A stretch of 5,082 nt of DNA from Myxococcota bacterium (GTDB lineage Bacteria; Myxococcota; Polyangia; GCA-2747355; JAKLHH01). Location: contig JAKLHH010000682.1 of assembly GCA_022710245.1 (NCBI GenBank), forward strand, positions 1 through 5,082. Direction: 5' to 3'. Both the position numbers and the translations under genes were made by a program. The notes under the pieces were generated by a model. It saw nothing but the letters and a program-made list of their open reading frames with translations, had not been told where the DNA came from and did no database searches. Shown in pieces: positions 1 through 4,801 of this stretch. Position 1 is the stretch's first letter. Each line of letters begins with the position of its first letter.

Positions 1-1
1 G

Positions 2-337
2 ATGGAGGTGCTCCTCGAGGACAGCGCCGACGCCGTCGCTGTGACCTCGGCCAGTGACGCGCCCTACGCCGCCGCGGGCCGGTCGGTCCTGAGCCTCGCG
101 GTGCGCTGGCCGGCGAGCGGCGGCCTCACCTGGCTGGACAGCAAGGTGAACGTGACGCCGAGCCTGGCGCCGCTGCTGCAGGCGCTGGTCAACAAGGTCA
201 GCCTCGCCAAGGGCAGCCACGTCCAGCTCTGGCTGCGGGCCGCGCAGTCCTCCGAGGGCTACGTGACCACCGTCGACTACCTGATGCCCGCCCACGCGGC
301 CAGCCCGACCCGCCTCACCCTCTCGGTCTGTCCGTGA
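2..337 (+). CDS. Secreted protein of unknown function, C-terminal fragment (paralogue of the next gene)
   Basis: The reading frame is open from the left edge and ends at a TGA at 335-337, so only the last 111 residues are visible. The ATG at position 2 is probably internal, because it aligns with a residue in the middle of the downstream protein. Aligned without gaps to the last 111 residues of that protein, 58 positions are identical by hand count (about 52%), including LEDSADA, an RW pair, GGLTW, PSLA-LLQ-LV, GSHVQLW, VVDY and PTRLT, plus a cysteine next to the C-terminus. The pattern of alternating hydrophobic strands with conserved Trp resembles the beta-sandwich (CBM96/DNRLRE-like) domains of bacterial extracellular proteins; this is a resemblance, not a proven match. 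Function is unknown. A signal peptide, if present, lies outside the window. It is followed closely by its paralogue in the same direction, so co-transcription is likely. Confidence 0.85.
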   Translation: MEVLLEDSADAVAVTSASDAPYAAAGRSVLSLAVRWPASGGLTWLDSKVNVTPSLAPLLQALVNKVSLAKGSHVQLWLRAAQSSEGYVTTVDYLMPAHAASPTRLTLSVCP

Positions 338-380
338 AGAATCGTTGATCATTGCTGCTGCCCCCCCCTACCATGAACAG

Positions 381-1253
381 GTGCGGTGCTCATGGCTCTG
401 GCGGGGTGGGACACTGGCGTTGCTGCTGGCGACGAGCGGCCCGGCCTGCCTGATGACGGCCGACCCGACCCTCTGGCAGCGTCACGACGCGAGCCGCGAC
501 CGCGGGGTCGACGCGCGCCGAGATCTCCCTCAGGCGGAGGCGCACGACCAGCGCAGCGACGCCCCCGGCGATGGCCCGGCGCCAGATCGCGCCGCCGACC
601 TGCGCGCCGACCGCGCTGCCGAAGGGGCCGGCGATACCTTGAAGCCCACGCCCGACCTCCCCTGCTTCCAGCAGCAGCTCACCATCGCTGGCCCGGGCGA
701 CGACGGCGAGATCGACAACGGCGTCCTTCTCCCGAGCGGCGAGCCACCGATCTGCACGGGCTACTGGATCCCCCGCACGACCGGCCACCACGTCTGGGGC
801 TACTTCCGCTTCGGGCTCTCGAAGGCGATCCCGAAGGGCGCCACGCTCACCGGCGCCACGCTGGCGCTGCAGGGGAGCGCGGCCGACTGCGGCGGCTGGA
901 ACGCCTCGACGCAGGCGCTCGAGGTGAAGCTCGAGGACAGCGCCGATGCCCCGGTGGTCTCCGCCGGCAAGGACGAGCCCCTCACCGGCACCGGACGCAC
1001 CCTGATCGCCGGCGCCGTGCGGTGGCCCACGCTGGGCGGTCTGACCTGGCAGACCGCGGGGATGAACACCTCACCGAGCCTTGCCTCGCTGCTGCAGTCG
1101 CTGGTCGCCAAGTCCACGCTCGCCAGCGGCAGCCACGTTCAGCTCTGGATTCACGGCGCCCAGGTGACCTCGGGGGAGGTCGGCGTCGTCGACTACCAGC
1201 AGCCGGGCTTCCTGAGCAACCCGACCCGACTCACGATCGCCTGGTGCGAGTGA
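381..1253 (+). CDS. Putative lipoprotein with Asp/Arg-rich linker and C-terminal beta-sandwich-like domain
   Basis: This 290-residue protein has unknown function. GTG 381 was chosen because it gives a compact signal peptide: a short basic start, a hydrophobic core (TLALLLATSG) and Cys23. The lipobox is weak (GPAC), so cleavage by signal peptidase I is possible. An upstream in-frame TTG at 345 would add 12 residues, partly encoded by a run of eight C (361-368). No strong ribosome site precedes either start. Residues 35-94 form a low-complexity Asp/Arg/Ala/Pro linker, of the kind myxobacterial lipoproteins use as a wall spacer. Residues 95-290 form the folded part, with Cys95, Cys125, Cys170 and Cys289 (possible disulfides) and the stretch GYFRFGLS...IPKGATLTGATLAL, reminiscent of CBM96/DNRLRE-type modules in which such a strand pair precedes a conserved W-rich half. 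The last 111 residues match the preceding gene at about 52% identity, so the pair is a tandem duplication. It starts 43 bp after that gene and is probably co-transcribed. Confidence 0.85.
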   Translation: MRCSWLWRGGTLALLLATSGPACLMTADPTLWQRHDASRDRGVDARRDLPQAEAHDQRSDAPGDGPAPDRAADLRADRAAEGAGDTLKPTPDLPCFQQQLTIAGPGDDGEIDNGVLLPSGEPPICTGYWIPRTTGHHVWGYFRFGLSKAIPKGATLTGATLALQGSAADCGGWNASTQALEVKLEDSADAPVVSAGKDEPLTGTGRTLIAGAVRWPTLGGLTWQTAGMNTSPSLASLLQSLVAKSTLASGSHVQLWIHGAQVTSGEVGVVDYQQPGFLSNPTRLTIAWCE

Positions 1254-1303
1254 CCCCATCGAGGGTCAACGTGGGCAGCCTCACAGGTCGACGCAGGAGA
1301 GAG

Positions 1304-1327
1304 GCCCTCGCGCCTGGGGCCGAGGGC
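1304..1327. repeat. Inverted repeat, possible hairpin downstream of the paralogue pair
   Basis: GCCCTCG (1304-1310) and CGAGGGC (1321-1327) form a perfect 7-bp stem with a 10-nt loop, about 50 bp after the stop of the upstream gene. No T-run follows, so it is not a classical Rho-independent terminator. It could protect an mRNA end or slow the polymerase. A smaller perfect repeat, TGACCC/GGGTCA with a 6-nt spacer, overlaps the stop codon at 1251-1268. Confidence 0.35.
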
Positions 1328-1415
1328 TCCAGGGGTGGCGCGTCGATCCTCCAGCCTCGATAACTCCGCGCCCGCAATCGCGTTGGCGCCGATCCCGCCG
1401 GCAGTCGGCTCGCCA

Positions 1416-1441
1416 GACCTGAGGGGCGGAGCCCACAGGTC
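1416..1441. promoter_or_regulatory. Imperfect palindrome in the leader of the large lipoprotein gene
   Basis: GACCTGAGGG (1416-1425) and CCCACAGGTC (1432-1441) pair as a 6-bp outer stem, one A/A mismatch and a 3-bp inner stem around a 6-nt loop. The centre lies about 77 bases before the ATG at 1506, within the 252-bp spacer. This fits either an operator for a dimeric regulator or a structured leader or end-of-transcript hairpin. There is no T-run. I could not recognise convincing -35/-10 elements in the spacer. The rest of the spacer (1254-1505) shows no coding signal. Confidence 0.3.
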
Positions 1442-1495
1442 CTCCCCGAAAACGCTGTCGTCTCCGTCGGTTCGCCCGGGCACGCGGCTTGCCGT

Positions 1496-1500
1496 AGGAG
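1496..1500 (+). promoter_or_regulatory. Ribosome binding site that fixes the start at 1506
   Basis: AGGAG lies 5 bases before ATG 1506. It decides between this ATG and the longer in-frame GTG at 1335, which would add 57 residues before the signal peptide, and it favours 1506 over the second ATG at 1515. Confidence 0.8.
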
Positions 1501-1505
1501 CTCGC

Positions 1506-3686
1506 ATGCGCACGATGAAGAAGACCCTCTCCCTCGGCCTCCTCGCGCTCCTCGCTGGCTGCACCGGCATCCTCGACGGCGGCGATGTCGCCACCCAGAG
1601 CACGCGCGGCAAGCAGGACAACTACCGCAGCCCGATCGGGCGCGAGTACAAGATCGAGGGCATCGCCCGCTTCAAGCTCGCCGAGTCCGACAAGGCGCTC
1701 GAGGGCGAGGCGCGCGAGGCGAAGGCCGCCGAGGCGGCGACCCGGCTCGTCAGCACCATCACCGTCGCGCTCAACGGCAAGCTCCTCGAGCTCTGGCCCG
1801 AGGACAAGCGCACGGGCAAGGACGGCCTCGCGATCATGCTGCGGCAGAGCTCGTCGGCGTTCCAGGACGTGCAGCCAGGCGAGGACGGCCTCTACACCTT
1901 CACCTACCGCGGCGAGGCGGGCGGCCCGACGAACCTCCTCGAGATCCTGCCGCTCGCCACCGAGGGCGGACGCAAGGTGCTGCGCCTCACCTACGACTCG
2001 GGCAGCGCCGGCGATCAGGAGATCGCGCTCGCCTTCACCGCTGCCGAGAGCTCGCTCGACGCCTACCCGCGCTACCTCGACCTCTTCGAGGGAGGGCTCG
2101 ACATCTATGTGCAGGTGGGCGGCGACTACAACAAGGAGCGCTACGACGTCCAGCAGGCGAAGCGCCTCTTCGCCGACCTGACGGCGATGGGCTTCAAGGC
2201 GCCCGTCGAGACCTTCGACGACCTCAAGCTCGACTCCGGCCCCTTCACCGCCAGCCTGCGCGTGCAGGGCGGCGCCGGCGCCTACCAGGACGGCGCCGAC
2301 GTCCCCGTGCGAGTGAAGCTGGTGCACCCGGAGATGGTGACGCACGACAAGCTCGAGGACCTGGTCAAGGCCTACAAGGACGGCGCGGCGCGATCGGACA
2401 TCGTCATCTACGCCGGCCACGCGGGCACCGAGCTCACCTACTCGGGCGTCGCGGTCCACTACGAGCCGCGGCTCGCGCTGCCGGCCAGCGAGCTCCGCAA
2501 CCTCGAGCTCCCCGACGCCTACCAGATCTTCATCTTCGACGGCTGCGAGACCTACACGGGCTACGCGGACCAGCTCTACAAGCACCCGAAGAAGACCGCG
2601 GCCAACGCCGACGTGGTGACCACGGTCAACTTCGGCTCGATCAGCGCGAAGACCATCCCCACCTTCTTGAAGGGCCTGCTCTCGAAGCGCGACGCGCAGT
2701 GGCTGCCGCTCTCCTGGGACGCGCTGCTGAAGAGCGTCAACGACGCGCACACGGCCTGGCTCGCCATCTACGGCGTGCACGGCATCGACGACAACCCGAA
2801 GCTGAGCCCGCTCGCCGACCCGGCCCTGATCGGCAAGCGCTGCACCCAGCAGAGCGACTGCCCGGGCGTCGACAGCCTCTGCGTGCGCGGCGAGGGCGCG
2901 AGCGAGGCCGTCTGCGGCGCGGCCTGCACCGACTCCAGCGGCTGCCCGGGCGGCGGGCAGTGCCTGACCTTCACCACGGCCTCGACCGGCAACTCCAAGC
3001 AGTGCTTCGGGGGCCAGCCGGAGAGCGGCAGCGGCGGCAACAATGGCGGCGGCGACACCGGCGGCGGCAGCAGCGGCGGCGGTGACGACAGCGGCGGCGG
3101 TGGTAGCGACAACAGCGGCGGCGACACCGGCGGCGAGCCCCCGCCCGAGGACACCCCGCCGCCGAGCGAGCCGAGCGATCCGGACCCGCCCAGCGATCCG
3201 GACCCGCCCACCGACCCGACGCCCAGCGACCCCGGCACCGGCGCCGGCCCCGCCAAGGACACCGACGGCGACGGCGTCCCCGACGTGGAGGATTGCTGCC
3301 GCTACACGCCGAGCTACCTCACCTCCTCGGTCAGCTCCTCGGGCCAGTACAAGGGCTGCGGCGACGGCGACACCTTCACCGCCTGCGTCTCCTCGGTGCC
3401 GGGCGCGTACTTCGGCAACAAGAGCGCCGACTCCGACGGTGACGGCATCCCCGACTGGGAGGACCAGTGCACCCTGACGCCCTCCTCGAAGGTGAGCCAG
3501 GTGTGGACGAGCGGCGACTGGAAGGGCTGCGCCCAGGGCCAGTACCGGGACCGCGACGACCTCGACCAGGACGGTGTCCCCAACACACAGGACCAGTGCG
3601 ACTTCACCCCGCCGCAGCTCCGGAGCCAGATCGCGAAGAGCGGCGTCTACCTCGGCTGCGCGGGCGGCGACTACATCACCAACTGA
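1506..3686 (+). CDS. Surface lipoprotein with clan CD (caspase-like) peptidase motifs, Cys-rich module and TSP3 calcium repeats
   Basis: This 726-residue protein is predicted to be lipid-anchored on the outer membrane. The signal peptide MRTMKKTLSLGLLALLAGC has a canonical LAGC lipobox at Cys19. Residues about 30-195 are a mixed region I do not recognise. Residues about 198-390 look caspase-like: the strand LDIYVQVGGD, then the strand DIVIYAGHAG with His305, then QIFIFDGCETY with Cys347. A hydrophobic strand ending at His-Gly, and another ending at Cys about 40 residues later, is the clan CD dyad pattern (gingipain, caspase, CHAT). Here an Ala separates His and Gly. Cys347 is the only cysteine between Cys19 and Cys446. 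Residues 446-500 hold eight cysteines (446, 452, 459, 470, 474, 480, 486, 500), probably four disulfides. A Gly/Ser then Pro/Asp linker (about 502-582) leads to three TSP3-like repeats at 585-598, 642-655 and 685-698. Export and the calcium repeats are clear. Peptidase activity is inferred; it could be an inactive binding relative. Confidence 0.9.
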   Translation: MRTMKKTLSLGLLALLAGCTGILDGGDVATQSTRGKQDNYRSPIGREYKIEGIARFKLAESDKALEGEAREAKAAEAATRLVSTITVALNGKLLELWPEDKRTGKDGLAIMLRQSSSAFQDVQPGEDGLYTFTYRGEAGGPTNLLEILPLATEGGRKVLRLTYDSGSAGDQEIALAFTAAESSLDAYPRYLDLFEGGLDIYVQVGGDYNKERYDVQQAKRLFADLTAMGFKAPVETFDDLKLDSGPFTASLRVQGGAGAYQDGADVPVRVKLVHPEMVTHDKLEDLVKAYKDGAARSDIVIYAGHAGTELTYSGVAVHYEPRLALPASELRNLELPDAYQIFIFDGCETYTGYADQLYKHPKKTAANADVVTTVNFGSISAKTIPTFLKGLLSKRDAQWLPLSWDALLKSVNDAHTAWLAIYGVHGIDDNPKLSPLADPALIGKRCTQQSDCPGVDSLCVRGEGASEAVCGAACTDSSGCPGGGQCLTFTTASTGNSKQCFGGQPESGSGGNNGGGDTGGGSSGGGDDSGGGGSDNSGGDTGGEPPPEDTPPPSEPSDPDPPSDPDPPTDPTPSDPGTGAGPAKDTDGDGVPDVEDCCRYTPSYLTSSVSSSGQYKGCGDGDTFTACVSSVPGAYFGNKSADSDGDGIPDWEDQCTLTPSSKVSQVWTSGDWKGCAQGQYRDRDDLDQDGVPNTQDQCDFTPPQLRSQIAKSGVYLGCAGGDYITN
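3174..3209 (+). repeat. 18-bp perfect tandem repeat in the Pro-rich linker
   Basis: AGCGATCCGGACCCGCCC occurs twice in a row (3174-3191 and 3192-3209), encoding SDPDPP twice, followed by a degenerate third unit (TDPTPSDP). It sits just after a GGC-rich Gly/Ser tract (about 3022-3136) in which GGDTGG also occurs twice. The linker spaces the calcium repeats from the Cys-rich module, and its length is likely variable between strains. Confidence 0.85.
3258..3683 (+). repeat. Three coding repeats: TSP3 calcium motif plus C-x19-C extension
   Basis: The calcium motifs are DTDGDGVPDVEDCC (starts 3258), DSDGDGIPDWEDQC (starts 3429) and DLDQDGVPNTQDQC (starts 3558). Each is followed by TP at the same distance, then SG-x-Y/W-K/L-GC, with exactly 19 residues between the repeat cysteine and the GC cysteine (598/618, 655/675, 698/718). 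TSP3 repeats of bacterial OmpA-like proteins usually have a shorter C-P-x-TP...GC linker, so this is a lengthened version. The first unit carries an extra insert of about 14 residues with its own cysteine. Confidence 0.85.
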
Positions 3687-3698
3687 ATCACCAACTGA
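3675..3698 (+). repeat. 12-bp tandem duplication across the stop codon
   Basis: ATCACCAACTGA is present at 3675-3686 and again, identically, at 3687-3698. It encodes Ile-Thr-Asn-stop, and the second copy is in the same frame, so it provides a backup stop. It was probably made by replication slippage. Confidence 0.95.
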
Positions 3699-3716
3699 GC
3701 ATCTATCTCCCGCCGA

Positions 3717-3742
3717 GCCCGCCCCGCGGGCACCCTTGCCCG
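3717..3742 (+). terminator. Possible terminator of the large lipoprotein gene
   Basis: Two overlapping, mutually exclusive hairpins lie 19-44 bases after the second stop: GCCCGC-ccc-GCGGGC (3717-3731) and CGGGCA-ccct-TGCCCG (3727-3742). The second is followed by a pyrimidine stretch (3745-3760) with a few T but many C. The structure fits a GC-rich-genome terminator, but the missing T-run makes it uncertain. Confidence 0.4.
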
Positions 3743-3849
3743 GGCTTCCTTCCCCCCTCCCGTGAATTGTTCGCGCGCGCTGCCGGGCCGCGTCCGCGCA
3801 CACCACCCGGGATCGCTGGCGCTCTGCTGCCATGAAGCGGCGCTCCCGC

Positions 3850-3865
3850 TGGAACGCCGCTTGCT
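3850..3865 (+). promoter_or_regulatory. Sigma-54-type -24/-12 promoter candidate
   Basis: TGGAACG-CCGC-TTGCT matches the sigma-54 (RpoN) consensus TGGCACG-N4-TTGCA/T at all but one of the main positions, with the obligatory GG (3851-3852) exactly 10 bases from GC (3863-3864). The expected transcript start is near 3876, giving a leader of about 56 nt that contains the ribosome site and the AACG repeat of the next gene. Sigma-54 control with enhancer-binding proteins is widespread in myxobacteria. No enhancer site was recognised upstream. Confidence 0.5.
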
Positions 3866-3896
3866 GGTGCGTCGCCTCGCCGTACCCCGATCGATG

Positions 3897-3912
3897 AACG
3901 AACGAACGAACG
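3897..3912 (+). repeat. AACG tetranucleotide repeat, four units, in a 5' leader
   Basis: Four perfect AACG units are followed by an imperfect CACG. They begin right after an ATG at 3894 and end 10 bases before the ribosome binding site of the downstream lipoprotein gene. Confidence 0.85.
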
Positions 3913-3921
3913 CACGAAAGC

Positions 3922-3926
3922 GAGGT
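3922..3926 (+). promoter_or_regulatory. Ribosome binding site for the two-repeat lipoprotein
   Basis: GAGGT lies 5 bases before ATG 3932. It supports this start, which places a compact signal peptide at the N-terminus. Confidence 0.65.
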
Positions 3927-3931
3927 GGTGG

Positions 3932-4795
3932 ATGCTGCTGGTTCGTGGTGCTCGAGGTGTGCTCTCAGGTCTGCTGCTCGCGCTCGCCGCGGGCGGCTGC
4001 GGTGATTCGACCTCCAGCCCGCCGCAAGTCGCCGCGGACGGCGGCGGCGGTGGGAGCGACACCGGCCCCATCACGCCGGGCCAGGAGGGCGGCGTGGTCA
4101 ACGTCCCGACGCTGACGGTCTCCGCCCAGCAGAACGCCCTCGCGCTCGACGCCTGCCGCACGACGCCGGCGGCGCAGAGCCTGCCGGCGGGCAACTACAC
4201 GATCGCGCTGGCCGCGAGCTCGCTCTCCAAGGGCCAGATCGCCAGTGACACGCCCACGCCGTCGGTCGACCCCTACGTCATCGTGCACCTGCCGCTCGCC
4301 GCAGGCGCGCAGGGCGAGGATCACCGCTTCTTCATGCTCAACGGCATCGGCGCCAGCGCGCCGATCACGCTGCCGGCCGCGGGCATCGTGCAGGCGATGT
4401 TCGTCGACTCGGATACGGCGGCCAATAACGGCAACGCCACGGTCACCATCAATCCGGGCGGCTACCAGCTCATCGTCGACGCGGCGGCCAACGTCCTCGC
4501 CTGGAGCACCGGGTGCCAGGGCACGCCGGCGACCCTCGACGTGAAGAGCGGCGACCACAGCCTCAAGCTGATCAGCAGCACGCTCTCCTCGGGCCAGGGC
4601 GCGAAGGACGACTTCGTGCTGCTGCGCCTGCCGAGCGAGGTGCCGGAGGACTCGCACCGCTACGTGATGCTCAGCGGCGTCGGCGCGAGCGTCGGCTTCA
4701 ACGTGGCGAGCCAGGACGGCGGGACCCTCCGCGCGTTCTTCCTCGAGGCCACGCGGAGCGGCAGCGGGCAGGCGATCGTGCAGCTGACGAAGTAG
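3932..4795 (+). CDS. Lipoprotein with two homologous beta-rich repeats
   Basis: This 287-residue protein has unknown function. The signal peptide runs from MLLVRGARG through a leucine/alanine core to AGGC (Cys23), a relaxed lipobox; the next residues Gly-Asp-Ser are typical of bacterial lipoproteins. Residues 24-58 are a Gly/Ser/Asp/Pro linker. The rest is an internal duplication: repeat 1 at about 61-173 and repeat 2 at about 180-286. Shared landmarks are L-x-V-x-A-x-x-N (61-68, 180-187), one cysteine followed by x-x-T-P-A (Cys75, Cys195), G...L...SxLSxGQ (87-102, 207-222), and HR-x-x-ML-x-G-I/V-GAS (131-142, 242-253). Repeat 1 has a longer loop after GQ. The strand-rich pattern suggests two beta-sandwich domains, perhaps linked by a Cys75-Cys195 disulfide. 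No catalytic motif is seen, so a binding or structural surface role is the best guess. It probably has its own promoter (3850-3865) and ends 6 bp from a convergent gene. Confidence 0.88.
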   Translation: MLLVRGARGVLSGLLLALAAGGCGDSTSSPPQVAADGGGGGSDTGPITPGQEGGVVNVPTLTVSAQQNALALDACRTTPAAQSLPAGNYTIALAASSLSKGQIASDTPTPSVDPYVIVHLPLAAGAQGEDHRFFMLNGIGASAPITLPAAGIVQAMFVDSDTAANNGNATVTINPGGYQLIVDAAANVLAWSTGCQGTPATLDVKSGDHSLKLISSTLSSGQGAKDDFVLLRLPSEVPEDSHRYVMLSGVGASVGFNVASQDGGTLRAFFLEATRSGSGQAIVQLTK

Positions 4796-4801
4796 CGCGG
4801 C

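Noticed and set aside
361..368. Run of eight C as a phase-variation tract
   Set aside because: It lies before the preferred start at 381, so slippage there would not change the protein. It would matter only if TTG 345 were the true start.
345..374. Sigma-70-like boxes TTGATC-18 bp-TACCAT before the second gene
   Set aside because: Each box matches only 4 of 6 positions, and the start would fall on the GTG at 381, requiring a leaderless mRNA. Read-through from the preceding gene is simpler.
386..1363. A plus-strand open frame of 325 codons overlapping the second gene in another frame
   Set aside because: Its product is dominated by Arg, Pro and Ala, typical of a frame shadow, and the overlapping frame has strong homology to the preceding gene.
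1478..1493. Sigma-54-like element GGGCACG-CGGC-TTGCC before the large lipoprotein gene
   Set aside because: The GG-N10-GC spacing is right, but transcription would begin near 1504, downstream of the AGGAG at 1496-1500, removing the ribosome site from the mRNA. Probably a chance match in GC-rich DNA.
1335..1505. A longer start (GTG 1335) for the large lipoprotein
   Set aside because: It would put 57 residues before a perfect signal peptide, and AGGAG lies 5 bases before ATG 1506.
1281..3833. A minus-strand open frame of 850 codons opposite the large lipoprotein gene
   Set aside because: It is Ala/Arg/Val/Gly-rich without recognisable domains, and it is explained by high GC leaving few stops on the opposite strand. 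The plus-strand frame has a ribosome site, lipobox, calcium repeats and ordered cysteines.
3762..4115. A plus-strand open frame containing ATG 3894 and overlapping the two-repeat lipoprotein
   Set aside because: Arg/Ala/Pro-rich shadow with no ribosome site at either possible start; the overlapping lipoprotein frame is well supported.
3965..4657. A minus-strand open frame of 230 codons opposite the two-repeat lipoprotein
   Set aside because: Arg/Ala/Val-rich shadow with no motif; the plus strand has a signal peptide and an internal domain duplication.
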